Source: Streptococcus pneumoniae (GTDB lineage Bacteria > Bacillota > Bacilli > Lactobacillales > Streptococcaceae). Taken from it: a stretch of 51,598 nucleotides of DNA. The notes beneath the pieces are model-generated. The model ran no database searches, had not been told where the DNA came from, and was given only the letters and a program-made list of their open reading frames with translations. Both the position numbers and the translations under genes were made by a program. The DNA lies in contig NZ_CKYA01000011.1 in NCBI RefSeq assembly GCF_001113365.1, forward strand, positions 1 through 51,598. Reading direction: 5' to 3'. Of this stretch, positions 40,058 to 49,049 are shown piece after piece (position 1 is the stretch's first letter; every line of letters starts with the position of its first letter).

Positions 40058-40900
40058 ATGAATAACTCAATTAAACTCAAACGTAGACTGACTCAAACCC
40101 TTACTTACCTTTACCTGATTGGCCTTTCAATCGTGATTATCTATCCACTTTTGATTACCATCATGTCAGCCTTTAAAGCAGGTAACGTCTCAGCCTTTAA
40201 ACTAGATACTAATATCGACCTCAATTTTGATAACTTTAAAGGCCTCTTCACTGAAACCTTGTACGGCACTTGGTACCTCAACACTTTGATTATCGCCTTG
40301 ATTACCATGGCTGTTCAAACAAGTATCATCGTACTTGCTGGTTATGCTTACAGCCGTTATAACTTCTTGGCTCGTAAACAAAGTTTGGTTTTCTTCTTGA
40401 TTATCCAAATGGTGCCAACCATGGCCGCTTTGACAGCCTTCTTCGTTATGGCGCTTATGTTGAACGCCCTTAACCACAGCTGGTTCCTCATCTTCCTCTA
40501 CGTTGGTGGTGGTATCCCGATGAATGCTTGGCTCATGAAAGGCTACTTCGATACAGTGCCAATGTCTTTAGACGAATCTGCAAAACTAGACGGTGCAGGA
40601 CACTTCCGCCGCTTCTGGCAAATTGTTCTTCCACTTGTTCGCCCAATGGTTGCCGTACAAGCTCTCTGGGCCTTCATGGGACCTTTTGGGGACTACATCC
40701 TCTCTAGTTTCTTGCTTCGTGAGAAAGAATACTTTACTGTTGCCGTAGGTCTCCAAACCTTCGTCAGCAATGTGAAAAACTTGAAGATTGCCTACTTCTC
40801 AGCAGGTGCTATCCTCATCGCCCTTCCAATCTGTATTCTCTTCTTCTTCCTACAAAAGAACTTTGTTTCAGGACTTACAAGTGGTGGCGACAAGGGATAA
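40058..40900 (+). CDS. malD: Maltodextrin ABC importer permease MalD
   Basis: The 280-residue MalG-type permease has six membrane helices. The EAA-like loop appears as LDESAKLDGAGHFRRFWQIV (about 179-198). The start MNNSIKLKRR at 40058 is preceded by GGAGGACGTCTAAG inside the end of malC; the two genes are separated by one base and coupled. With MalC it forms the membrane channel for maltodextrins. A BOX element begins 27 nt after the stop codon. Confidence 0.96.
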   Translation: MNNSIKLKRRLTQTLTYLYLIGLSIVIIYPLLITIMSAFKAGNVSAFKLDTNIDLNFDNFKGLFTETLYGTWYLNTLIIALITMAVQTSIIVLAGYAYSRYNFLARKQSLVFFLIIQMVPTMAALTAFFVMALMLNALNHSWFLIFLYVGGGIPMNAWLMKGYFDTVPMSLDESAKLDGAGHFRRFWQIVLPLVRPMVAVQALWAFMGPFGDYILSSFLLREKEYFTVAVGLQTFVSNVKNLKIAYFSAGAILIALPICILFFFLQKNFVSGLTSGGDKG

Positions 40901-40927
40901 TATATCCCCGCCACCCTTTTTCATTTT

Positions 40928-41041
40928 ATACTCTTCGGAAATCTCTTCAAACCACATCAGCTTTATCTGCAACCTCAAAACAGTGTTTTGAGCAACCTGC
41001 AGCTAGCTTCCTAGTTTGCACTTTGATTTTCATTGAGTATT
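40928..41041. repeat. BOX element (inverted orientation) after malD
   Basis: It reads ATACTCTTCGGAAATC at the left (boxC side) and TTTGATTTTCATTGAGTAT at the right (boxA side), the reverse of the copy at 36880-36993, to which it is clearly related. BoxB is absent. Confidence 0.9.
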
Positions 41042-41094
41042 AGCGATTGTCACTGTAAGTAATATCCTTACAACAAGCAATTTTTCTCCTAGAC

Positions 41095-41123
41095 TTGAAA
41101 TAAAGCACATTTCTCTATATAAT
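41095..41123 (+). promoter_or_regulatory. Promoter of malA-malR
   Basis: TTGAAA (41095-41100), a 17-nt spacer and TATAAT (41118-41123). No MalR-type palindrome is seen next to it. Confidence 0.8.
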
Positions 41124-41160
41124 AATACTCATATAGAAAACACCTTTTAGAAAGATACCT

Positions 41161-41961
41161 ATGCTTCCATATCCATTTTCCTATTTTTCAAGTATTTGGG
41201 GATTTCGTAAGCCCCTGTCCAAACGTTTCGGACTCAACTGGTTTCAACTTCTCTTTACCAGTATCTTCCTTATCAGCTTGTCTATGGTACCCATTGCCAT
41301 CCAAAACAGCTCCCAGGAGACCTATCCGCTAGAAACCTTTATCGATAATGTCTATGAACCTCTGACAGATGAGGTTATCCAGGATCTCTCTGAACATGCT
41401 AGAATTGTTGATGGTAAGCTAACTTATACAGGAACTGCCAATCAAACACCTTCTATTGTGATCGGTCCAAGCCCAAGTAAGGAGTTCCCTAAGGACTTGC
41501 AACTGCATTTCTATACAAAAGAGCTGGTCATCAGCAAGGAAAATAAGGAATTGACCCGCATCTCTTACCGAGCCATTCAGACTGAGAGTTTCAAAAACAA
41601 GGATAGCTTGACCCAAGCGATTTCTAAAGACTGGTACCAACAAAATCGTGTCTATATCAGTCTCTTCCTAGTTCTCGGTGCTAGCTTCCTCTTTGGTTTG
41701 AATTTCTTTATCGTCTCTCTAGGAGCTAGTCTTCTCCTTTATATCACTAAGAAATCACGCCTCTTTTCATTTAAAACCTTTAAAGAGTGCTACCATTTTA
41801 TCTTGAACTGTTTAGGATTGCCGACTCTGATTACACTTATTTTGGGACTCTTTGGCCAAAATATGACAACTCTGATTACTGTACAAAACATTCTTTTTGT
41901 CCTTTATCTGGTCACTATCTTTTATAAAACACATTTTCGTGATCCAGATTACCATAAATAG
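41161..41961 (+). CDS. malA: Maltodextrin utilisation protein MalA (DUF1189 membrane protein)
   Basis: The 266-residue protein has one hydrophobic helix near 28-46, an extracytoplasmic region rich in polar residues (about 50-160), and four helices after residue 165. It matches what is known as MalA in pneumococci, encoded directly before malR; its biochemical role is not established. The ATG follows a weak site (AGAAAGATACCT). It has its own promoter and is co-transcribed with malR, 9 nt downstream. Confidence 0.88.
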   Translation: MLPYPFSYFSSIWGFRKPLSKRFGLNWFQLLFTSIFLISLSMVPIAIQNSSQETYPLETFIDNVYEPLTDEVIQDLSEHARIVDGKLTYTGTANQTPSIVIGPSPSKEFPKDLQLHFYTKELVISKENKELTRISYRAIQTESFKNKDSLTQAISKDWYQQNRVYISLFLVLGASFLFGLNFFIVSLGASLLLYITKKSRLFSFKTFKECYHFILNCLGLPTLITLILGLFGQNMTTLITVQNILFVLYLVTIFYKTHFRDPDYHK

Positions 41962-41970
41962 GAGATTTTT

Positions 41971-42957
41971 ATGCCCGTTACGATTAAAGACGTGGCCAAG
42001 GCTGCTGGTGTTTCGCCTTCAACCGTAACCCGTGTTATTCAAAATAAATCAACCATTAGCGACGAAACAAAAAAACGCGTTCGCAAGGCTATGAAGGAAC
42101 TCAACTACCACCCCAACCTCAACGCTCGTAGCTTGGTAAGCAGTTATACCCAAGTTATTGGCCTGGTTCTTCCTGACGACTCAGACGCTTTCTACCAGAA
42201 TCCTTTCTTTCCATCGGTTCTACGCGGCATCTCTCAAGTCGCATCTGAAAATCACTATGCCATTCAGATAGCAACAGGGAAAGATGAAAAGGAGCGCCTC
42301 AACGCTATTTCACAAATGGTCTACGGCAAGCGTGTAGATGGGCTAATCTTTCTCTATGCCCAAGAAGAAGACCCTCTCGTAAAACTCGTCGCAGAAGAAC
42401 AGTTCCCCTTCCTTATCTTAGGTAAATCTCTATCTCCTTTCATTCCACTTGTCGATAATGACAACGTTCAAGCTGGTTTTGATGCGACTGAATATTTCAT
42501 CAAAAAAGGCTGCAAACGCATTGCCTTTATCGGAGGAAGTAAAAAGCTCTTCGTGACCAAAGACCGTTTAACAGGCTATGAACAGGCGCTTAAACATTAC
42601 AAACTTACCACTGACAACAATCGCATCTACTTTGCAGACGAGTTTCTGGAAGAAAAGGGCTATAAATTTAGCAAGCGATTATTCAAGCACGATCCACAAA
42701 TTGATGCTATCATCACAACCGATAGTCTCCTAGCCGAAGGTGTTTGTGACTATATTGCCAAACACCAGCTGGATGTCCCTGTTCTCAGCTTTGACTCGGT
42801 TAATCCCAAACTCAATTTGGCAGCCTATATAGATATCAATAGCCTAGCACTCGGACGCACTTCTTTAGAAACTATTCTCTGCATCATCAATGATTCTAAA
42901 GAAAATAGACAAATCTGCTACCGCCAGTTGATTGCCCACAAAATTATTGAAAAATAA
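41971..42957 (+). CDS. malR: Maltose operon repressor MalR (LacI family)
   Basis: The 328-residue LacI-type repressor has an N-terminal helix-turn-helix (VTIKDVAKAAGVSPSTVTRV, 3-22) with a hinge helix ending near residue 60 (NLNARSLVSS), then a sugar-binding domain with IGLVLPDDSDAF and the effector-domain end YRQLIAHKIIEK. MalR is known to bind palindromes in the malX and malM promoters and to release them in the presence of maltose; both sites are visible in this window. The ATG follows TAGGAGATTTTT. Confidence 0.96.
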   Translation: MPVTIKDVAKAAGVSPSTVTRVIQNKSTISDETKKRVRKAMKELNYHPNLNARSLVSSYTQVIGLVLPDDSDAFYQNPFFPSVLRGISQVASENHYAIQIATGKDEKERLNAISQMVYGKRVDGLIFLYAQEEDPLVKLVAEEQFPFLILGKSLSPFIPLVDNDNVQAGFDATEYFIKKGCKRIAFIGGSKKLFVTKDRLTGYEQALKHYKLTTDNNRIYFADEFLEEKGYKFSKRLFKHDPQIDAIITTDSLLAEGVCDYIAKHQLDVPVLSFDSVNPKLNLAAYIDINSLALGRTSLETILCIINDSKENRQICYRQLIAHKIIEK

Positions 42958-42986
42958 GAGGCTGGGCAAAAAGCCTTTAAAAGCAA

Positions 42987-43032
42987 AAAACGCATACTAT
43001 CAGGTCTTGAAAACCTTGATACTATGCGTTTT
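42987..43032. terminator. Bidirectional terminator after malR, ACGCAT-type repeat copy 3
   Basis: AAAACGCATA pairs with TATGCGTTTT, continuing inward through TATCAGGT/ACCTTGATA. It lies between malR and the convergent YitT-like gene. Confidence 0.9.
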
Positions 43033-43064
43033 ATTATGGGAAGACTCATTTTAAGTACTAGTCA

Positions 43065-44006
43065 CTAGTTATCTATCTCAACAAATCTTCCTAGAATATG
43101 AACATTCTCCGATACAGAGACAAAGGCGCCCGGATCCACTTGTGTCATAATCTGTTTAAATTCATTAAACTCTGCACGTGTAATGACAGTGATTAAAACT
43201 GCCTTTCTCTCGTGATTGTAGGTTCCTTCTGCATCGTGGATCATGGTTGCGCCACGGTGCAATTTTTTATGGATTTTTTCAATTACCTTGTCTGGATGAT
43301 TGGTCACAATCATGGCCTGCATGCGTTTTTGCTTGGTAAAGACAGCGTCTGTCACACGGCTAGAGACAAAGATGGTAATCATAGAGTAGAGAGCATATTT
43401 CCAACCAAAGGTCAAACCTGCTATCAGCATGATGGTCCCATTTACCAAGAAAGAAATACTACCGACATTCTTACCCGTTTTCTTGCGAATAGTCAGGCTG
43501 ACGATATCCGTCCCACCACTGGAGATATTGTTACGAAGAGCAAAACCAATCCCCAAGCCCATGACAACACCCCCAAAAAGGGCATTGATAATGGGATCCT
43601 CCGTCAAGGTTGCCACAGGGACAAACTGGATAAAGAAGGAACTCATGGATACTGTGATAAAGGTAAAGACGGTGAACTTATGGCCAATCTGATACCAAGC
43701 TAAGACCATCAAAGGGAAGTTAATGGCGTAGAAGGTCAGCGAAATCGGAATGTGAAAACCAAACCAGTGATTACTCAAGGCAGAGATAATCTGTGCCAGA
43801 CCTGTCGCACCACTCGAATACACATGCCCTGGTTGGAAAAAGAAATTGACCGCTACTGCTGATAAAAAACCATAGACCAGAGAGGCCGAAATCTTCTCAT
43901 CATATTTTTCGCGAGAGATGCTTTGTAAGACACGTAAAATTTTTATCTGATGAGCAAAGCGGCGCAGATAATAGCGCCACCGCTTAATTCGTTTTGCTTG
44001 TTTCAT
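43065..44006 (-). CDS. YitT family membrane protein (DUF161/DUF2179)
   Basis: The 313-residue protein has a basic cytoplasmic start (about 1-35), five to six membrane helices (about 45-215; for example FGGVVMGLGIGFALRNNISSGGTDIVSL) and a C-terminal soluble DUF2179 domain (about 225-305, RMQAMIVTNHPDKVIEKIHK and GRFVEIDN). YitT-type proteins are widespread in Firmicutes; a transport role is suspected but not shown. The start codon lies inside the end of aspS (23-nt overlap) after GTAGAAGAAG, so it is coupled to aspS. Confidence 0.9.
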   Translation of the reverse strand: MKQAKRIKRWRYYLRRFAHQIKILRVLQSISREKYDEKISASLVYGFLSAVAVNFFFQPGHVYSSGATGLAQIISALSNHWFGFHIPISLTFYAINFPLMVLAWYQIGHKFTVFTFITVSMSSFFIQFVPVATLTEDPIINALFGGVVMGLGIGFALRNNISSGGTDIVSLTIRKKTGKNVGSISFLVNGTIMLIAGLTFGWKYALYSMITIFVSSRVTDAVFTKQKRMQAMIVTNHPDKVIEKIHKKLHRGATMIHDAEGTYNHERKAVLITVITRAEFNEFKQIMTQVDPGAFVSVSENVHILGRFVEIDN

Positions 44007-45747
44007 CTTCTTCTACTTGTAAGCTGAGTTCCTCTAGTTGTTTTAGAGCTACTGTTGAAGGAGCTTGTGTCATTGGGTCAGTTGCTTTATTGTTTTTAGG
44101 GAAGGCAATAACTTCACGAATATTTTCTTCTCCTGCAAGCAACATGACAAAACGGTCAAGCCCGATAGCCAAACCACCGTGTGGTGGGAAACCATAGTCC
44201 ATGGCTTCAAGAAGAAAGCCAAACTGATCATTTGCTTCTTCAGATGAGAAACCAAGAGCCTTGAACATGCGTTCTTGAAGGTCTTTTTGGTTGATACGAA
44301 GGCTACCTCCACCAAGTTCGTAACCGTTCAAGACGATATCGTAAGCAATAGCACGAACCTTAGCTAAATCGCCTTCTAATTCGTGAGCAGTCTCTTCCTG
44401 TGGAAGTGTGAATGGATGGTGGGCGCTCATGTAACGACCTTCTTCTTCAGACCATTCAAACATTGGCCAGTCAACCACCCAAAGGAAGTTGAATTTATCG
44501 TTATCAATCAAACCAAGCTCTTTGGCAATACGTCCACGAAGAGCACCAAGAGTCGCATTGGCCACTTCAAGCGTATCCGCCACAAAGAGAACCAAGTCCT
44601 TATCTTCAAGAGCAAGAGCTGTTGTCAATTCTGCTTGAATGCCTGTCAAGAACTTGGCAACTGGTCCGTTTAATTCTCCATCAACAACCTTGACCCAAGC
44701 AAGACCTTTGGCACCATACTGCTTGGCTACTTCCGTCATCTTGTCGATGTCTTTACGTGAATAGTTGTCCGCAGCGCCTTTGACTACAATTGCTTTTACA
44801 GCAGGTGCTTCTGAAAAGACTTTGAAGTCTACACCTTTGACCACTTCTGTCAAGTCCTGAAGCAACATGTCAAAACGCGTATCAGGTTTATCAGAACCGT
44901 AAAGAGCCATCGCATCATCGTATTTCATACGAGGGAATGGTAGCGTTACTTCGATGCCTTTTGTTTCCTTCATCACACGCGCAATCAAACCTTCTGTGAT
45001 ATCTTGGATTTCTTGCTCAGTAAGGAAAGACGTTTCCAAGTCGACCTGAGTGAACTCAGGCTGACGGTCACCACGCAAGTCCTCATCACGGAAACATTTA
45101 ACGATTTGATAGTAACGGTCAAAACCAGCATTCATCAAGAGCTGTTTCGTGATTTGTGGACTTTGAGGAAGAGCATAAAAATGCCCTTTATTAACACGAG
45201 ACGGTACCAAGTAGTCACGCGCCCCTTCAGGCGTTGACTTAGAAAGGAAGGGTGTCTCCACGTCGATAAACTCCAACTCATCCAAGTAGTTGCGGATAGA
45301 GTGGGTCACCTTAGCACGAAGTTTAAGATTTTCCAACATTTCTGGACGACGAAGGTCAAGGTAACGGTAACGCAAACGTGTATCGTCATTGGCCTCAATG
45401 CCATCCTTAATCTCAAATGGGGTTGTCTTAGCTGTATTCAGCACTGTCAGAGCTGTCACGTTTAACTCAACTGCACCAGTTGGCAACTTATCATTGGCTT
45501 GCTCACGCGCAGCGACCTGACCAGTCACCTCGATAACAAATTCGCTACGAAGGCTTTCAGCTGTTGCCATGACCTCTGCAGAGACTTTTTCAGGGTTGAT
45601 AACCAACTGCATGATTCCTTCACGGTCACGAAGATCGATAAAGATCAAACCACCAAGGTCACGACGACGGCCAACCCATCCTTTCAAGGTCATTTCTTGT
45701 CCGATGTGTTCCTCACGAACACGACCAGCATACATACTACGTTTCAT
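43984..45747 (-). CDS. aspS: Aspartyl-tRNA synthetase
   Basis: This class II synthetase of 587 residues charges tRNA-Asp. It has an N-terminal OB anticodon-binding domain (about 1-105), motif 2 near FRDEDLRGDRQPEFTQVD, the bacterial GAD insertion (about 290-410) and motif 3 GLAIGLDRFVMLLAG near the C-terminus. Its tail overlaps the YitT-like gene. The ATG follows AGAGGAGAGAAACA. The promoter is an extended -10 (TGG-TAAAAT) about 30 nt upstream; no T-box is seen. Confidence 0.98.
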   Translation of the reverse strand: MKRSMYAGRVREEHIGQEMTLKGWVGRRRDLGGLIFIDLRDREGIMQLVINPEKVSAEVMATAESLRSEFVIEVTGQVAAREQANDKLPTGAVELNVTALTVLNTAKTTPFEIKDGIEANDDTRLRYRYLDLRRPEMLENLKLRAKVTHSIRNYLDELEFIDVETPFLSKSTPEGARDYLVPSRVNKGHFYALPQSPQITKQLLMNAGFDRYYQIVKCFRDEDLRGDRQPEFTQVDLETSFLTEQEIQDITEGLIARVMKETKGIEVTLPFPRMKYDDAMALYGSDKPDTRFDMLLQDLTEVVKGVDFKVFSEAPAVKAIVVKGAADNYSRKDIDKMTEVAKQYGAKGLAWVKVVDGELNGPVAKFLTGIQAELTTALALEDKDLVLFVADTLEVANATLGALRGRIAKELGLIDNDKFNFLWVVDWPMFEWSEEEGRYMSAHHPFTLPQEETAHELEGDLAKVRAIAYDIVLNGYELGGGSLRINQKDLQERMFKALGFSSEEANDQFGFLLEAMDYGFPPHGGLAIGLDRFVMLLAGEENIREVIAFPKNNKATDPMTQAPSTVALKQLEELSLQVEEDETSKTN

Positions 45748-45775
45748 TGTTTCTCTCCTCTTTTATTCTGTTACT

Positions 45776-45784
45776 ATTTTACCA
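45776..45784 (-). promoter_or_regulatory. Extended -10 promoter of aspS
   Basis: On the minus strand TGG-TAAAAT (TAAAAT at 45776-45781). The same ATGGTAAAATA sequence precedes hisS at about 51408-51418. Confidence 0.55.
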
Positions 45785-45857
45785 TAAAAGCGCAGGCTCT
45801 TCATGAAAATCAGCAGAAAAGTTTGCCAGTCTTTAAAAATTAACGCCCATACAAAAA

Positions 45858-45876
45858 TCCGATGAACTTCACCGGA
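45858..45876 (-). terminator. Terminator of the XRE-led membrane operon
   Basis: On the minus strand TCCGGTGAA pairs with TTCATCGGA (one G-U) and is followed by TTTTTG. It lies just after the stop codon of the last gene. Confidence 0.85.
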
Positions 45877-45881
45877 CTCTT

Positions 45882-46112
45882 TTATTTTGAATTGTTGCCT
45901 GCTTTACGCTTTTCAGCAATTTCAGCTGCCTTTCGAGGCAAGACGATTTCTGTTGTGTAAGCTGTCCCAAAGCGCAAGACACCGGCAATAGGGGCAAAGA
46001 CAACTGCTAGATGGCTATAAAAGAAATCGCCTTTGAAGGCATAAGCTAATCCCCCAATGATGAAAAATAGAACAACTGCTTGAATCACTGCTAATAAAAT
46101 TACTCGTTTCAT
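45882..46112 (-). CDS. 76-residue two-helix membrane protein, last gene of the XRE-led operon
   Basis: The protein begins MKRVILLAVIQAVVLFFIIG after AGGAGGTCAC. Two hydrophobic helices (about 4-26 and 33-52) are followed by a basic tail (PRKAAEIAEKRKAGNN). It lies 17 nt after the CPBP protease gene and before the terminator. No function is known; a small accessory membrane protein is the most that can be said. Confidence 0.8.
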   Translation of the reverse strand: MKRVILLAVIQAVVLFFIIGGLAYAFKGDFFYSHLAVVFAPIAGVLRFGTAYTTEIVLPRKAAEIAEKRKAGNNSK

Positions 46113-46129
46113 GTGACCTCCTGACTCTA

Positions 46130-46771
46130 TTATAGCATGAGAATCATCAAAAAGCCGACTAAATTATTCAAAGCGTGAAGAGAAATACTGTAGACTAGAC
46201 CTTTTCTGCTAATATAGGCCAAGCCCAAACTAAAACCAAGGCTAAAATAGACAAAAAATTGTTGCACATCACCTGGGAAATGACCTAAGGCAAACAAAAC
46301 ACTGGATACCAGAAGGAAAAGCAGAGTTTGTTTACTATTGTCCTGCTTAGGAAAGAGATAGCGTGCCAACATCCCTCTAAAGATAAGTTCTTCCGTCAAA
46401 GGAGCAAAAATAACGACCGCAAAGAATGAGAAAAGTGGTTGAGACAAGGTCAAGTCTATCGCTATTTGCTGATTTACTGAAGGATCATTTGGCAAGAAAA
46501 ACTGGACAACCAGAGATAAGAACCAAACCAAGGCAGGAAGCCAAATAAATCGGTTGAAGCCACTCTTCTCAATACGAACAGGACCTTTCTGATACCATTT
46601 GTAAATGCCGTACACATAAACTCCAGCCAAGGCCACATACAGTAAGGTCACAGCATAGGGTGAAGCGCCTAAGGCAAGCGACGTAGTCGCGAGCACCTGA
46701 ATGAAGCCATAGATGAATAAAAAGGATAGAATGGCTAGAAGAAACCAGCCAAGGTTTTTAAGTAGTTTCAT
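46130..46771 (-). CDS. CPBP family intramembrane metalloprotease
   Basis: The 213-residue membrane protein has about six to seven helices and the CPBP (Abi/CaaX-like) motifs in order: EELIFRG (EExxxR, about 127-133), FALGHFP (His) and HALNNLVG (HxxxN). In streptococci such proteins are tied to bacteriocin self-immunity or peptide maturation; which applies here is unknown. It follows an ABC-2 transporter in the same operon with a 9-nt gap, and the ATG follows AGGAGAACTTT. Confidence 0.9.
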   Translation of the reverse strand: MKLLKNLGWFLLAILSFLFIYGFIQVLATTSLALGASPYAVTLLYVALAGVYVYGIYKWYQKGPVRIEKSGFNRFIWLPALVWFLSLVVQFFLPNDPSVNQQIAIDLTLSQPLFSFFAVVIFAPLTEELIFRGMLARYLFPKQDNSKQTLLFLLVSSVLFALGHFPGDVQQFFVYFSLGFSLGLAYISRKGLVYSISLHALNNLVGFLMILML

Positions 46772-46780
46772 AAAGTTCTC

Positions 46781-47479
46781 CTATCTTGCTTTATAGCTGT
46801 TTTTCAATACAAAGAGGTTTGCTATTCCTAACACAAGTACCCAGGCAAGTAACATACCAATATTAGAAAAAGATATTTCCCCACCTTTTTGATTTAAAAG
46901 ATTTACAATAGGACCGACGAACGAGTAATCTAACACTTTTTGAACCGTATCATTTTGAAGAGCAATTATAGGTAAAAAAGAGACAATTAACATAGGGAAG
47001 ATACTATAAACTTGCGCTTTAGATTGAGTATCTGAAACCGCACCGATTAGAAGGTTGAGAAAAATAATACTAATCGTTGCTAGGAGCAAATAGATAACGT
47101 AGGCAACTAAATAACCAGATACATCTACTCTAAGATAGATGGGAAGTGCAATCATAGCAAGCAACATTATCAGAATAGGGAGAACGAGCATACTGAAAGT
47201 ATATTCTGTTGCTGTCACACCACTTAGAATGAGTGATTTAAGATTTCGTTTTTCCTTATCTTCTGCCATCATAATCGATACCATATAACCACTTCCCATG
47301 CTCAAGACCATCGTCAAGCTAGCAGATAGTAAAATTAGGCTCAATTGTCCATTCTTATTTAAAAATTCATTATATACAACAGCAATACCAAAAGGCATCA
47401 ATAAAGTCGCCAACAAAGTTGAATTGCTAATAAGAACTTGCACTCTTAACCATAGTAGGGCATTTAATTTTCTAAACAT
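46781..47479 (-). CDS. ABC-2 type transporter permease
   Basis: The 232-residue protein has six membrane helices, with an N-terminal amphipathic start (MFRKLNALLWLRVQVLI) and the ABC-2 layout (for example GSGYMVSIMMAEDKEKRNLKSLILSG). It is the partner of the ATPase whose gene overlaps it by 8 nt; the ribosome binding site AGGAGAAAAG lies inside the ATPase gene. The system exports or protects against an unknown substrate. Confidence 0.9.
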   Translation of the reverse strand: MFRKLNALLWLRVQVLISNSTLLATLLMPFGIAVVYNEFLNKNGQLSLILLSASLTMVLSMGSGYMVSIMMAEDKEKRNLKSLILSGVTATEYTFSMLVLPILIMLLAMIALPIYLRVDVSGYLVAYVIYLLLATISIIFLNLLIGAVSDTQSKAQVYSIFPMLIVSFLPIIALQNDTVQKVLDYSFVGPIVNLLNQKGGEISFSNIGMLLAWVLVLGIANLFVLKNSYKAR

Positions 47480-48296
47480 CTAACTTTTCTCCTGTTAATC
47501 TGATAAAGATTTCTTCTAAAGTCGGCTCACAAGAGTGAACCACCATCAAATCTGTCGTGTCTAAATGTGGCAATTCTTCAAATGGAACGATCTGTTCTCG
47601 TCCATCATTATAAACCACACGTACTTTCTTATCCACATGGTACTTCTGGATAATATCTTGCGGACTTCCATACTCTATTAAGTTTCCCTTATTTAAAAGA
47701 GATAAGCGATCACAAAGCAGAGTTGCTTCATTCATATCATGCGTGGTCAGAAAGATAGTTGTCCCCGCCTGCTTTAATTCTTGAAGTAGGGTATGAATCA
47801 TCTTGGATGTTGTAGGGTCTAAGCCACTGGTTGGCTCATCTAGGAAGAGAATCTTAGGAGCATTCAGAAGGGCACGAGCCAAGAACATTCGTTGTTTCAT
47901 TCCTGTAGATAGTTTTTCTGCGATGATGTCTTTAGCATCTGCCAATCCAACCTGTTGGAGCACCTGATTTACTCTATCTGACTTGAGACCATATAACTTA
48001 GCATAGATGAGAAGATTTTTGTAAAGACTCATCTTTTCATAAAAACCACTGCCATCACTAACAATACCAATTTGTTCCAAATCATTTGAGGTTAAATCTT
48101 GAGAATGCTTGCCTAACAAAACTGTTTTACCTTGATCTGCAGCCAACTGTCCTGTTAAGACATTGATCATGGTTGTTTTACCTGAGCCAGAGGGACCAAG
48201 AAAACCAAAGATTTCACCTTCCTTAATCTCAAAAGAAATCTGATGAAGAGCTTTTTTGCTCCCAAAACTTTTGCTTACATTTTCAACACGAATCAT
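47472..48296 (-). CDS. ABC transporter ATPase (ABC-2 partner)
   Basis: The 274-residue ATPase has Walker A GPSGSGKTT (about 34-42), signature LSTGMKQRMFLARAL, Walker B ILFLDEPTSGLDP and H-loop LTTHDMNEA. A C-terminal extension (about 215-274) with a beta-rich end (VVHSCEPTLEEIFIRLTG) is typical of drug or bacteriocin exporters of the CcmA/NatA type. The ATG follows AAAGGAGTTTTT. It is coupled to the permease and preceded by a DUF3169-like gene. Confidence 0.93.
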   Translation of the reverse strand: MIRVENVSKSFGSKKALHQISFEIKEGEIFGFLGPSGSGKTTMINVLTGQLAADQGKTVLLGKHSQDLTSNDLEQIGIVSDGSGFYEKMSLYKNLLIYAKLYGLKSDRVNQVLQQVGLADAKDIIAEKLSTGMKQRMFLARALLNAPKILFLDEPTSGLDPTTSKMIHTLLQELKQAGTTIFLTTHDMNEATLLCDRLSLLNKGNLIEYGSPQDIIQKYHVDKKVRVVYNDGREQIVPFEELPHLDTTDLMVVHSCEPTLEEIFIRLTGEKLDV

Positions 48297-48306
48297 AAAA
48301 ACTCCT

Positions 48307-49047
48307 TTATTTGAAATAACGTTTCACCATAGGCAACTGCATCACATTGATATAAATATGGATGGCTCCTACAAGCAAGAAGGCTAGTAGTTGAATCTCT
48401 CCTGTCAAGAAAGAAATGATAATAAGAAAAACATATAAGGCTGGTAAGACATATTGGTTTAATTGGAATAAAATCCGAAAACTCTGTTCAAAATTAGCCT
48501 GGCGCTCCCCTTCATCATAAGAATTGATATAGTCCAAGACATCCTTTGGTGTAGAGAAAAATGCCAAATCAAACTGACGAACAATCGCAATTGTTTTAAA
48601 AAGAGATTTTTGAGCGACTAAGGATAGCACAAAGACTAAGAAAGAGAGGGAAAATGTTTGGTGGCCTGTATGCAATATAACCACTTCATTTAATGAGAGA
48701 AAAATAGACAATGAAATTGCTACGCTTGCAATATTAAAAGCAATGGTTCCAAACTCGAGATTCCGATACATTTGCACATAATAGGTTTCATTCAGATTAT
48801 CATCCATTTCCTCTTGATACAAGGAATGAAATTTTCTGCTTTTCTTTAGGAAATTGAAAGTCAAAAAAAGAATAATGACGGCTAGTAGTAAGCTGATAGC
48901 TGATAGCCATGGTATCAAGGGTTTTACATCTAACATAATTCCGTGGGATTCGGCAACAGCCTTAAACATCCCTACAAACATGCCCAAGAAAGCTCCCAAG
49001 ACAACACACATTAAAAACAACAATCCACGTTTCTTTTTCTTTTTCAT
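48307..49047 (-). CDS. DUF3169-like membrane protein
   Basis: The 246-residue protein starts MKKKKKRGLLFLM after AAGGAGAATGAAT; an ATG two codons earlier would sit on top of that site. It has about six helices in three pairs (about 8-28, 38-62, 95-120, 125-145, 190-212 and 216-236) and a cytoplasmic middle loop with EEMDDNLNETYYVQMYRNLE. It fits the DUF3169 group often encoded beside small XRE regulators and ABC-2 transporters. The function is unknown. The start lies two bases after the end of the previous gene. Confidence 0.8.
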   Translation of the reverse strand: MKKKKKRGLLFLMCVVLGAFLGMFVGMFKAVAESHGIMLDVKPLIPWLSAISLLLAVIILFLTFNFLKKSRKFHSLYQEEMDDNLNETYYVQMYRNLEFGTIAFNIASVAISLSIFLSLNEVVILHTGHQTFSLSFLVFVLSLVAQKSLFKTIAIVRQFDLAFFSTPKDVLDYINSYDEGERQANFEQSFRILFQLNQYVLPALYVFLIIISFLTGEIQLLAFLLVGAIHIYINVMQLPMVKRYFK

Positions 49048-49049
49048 AT

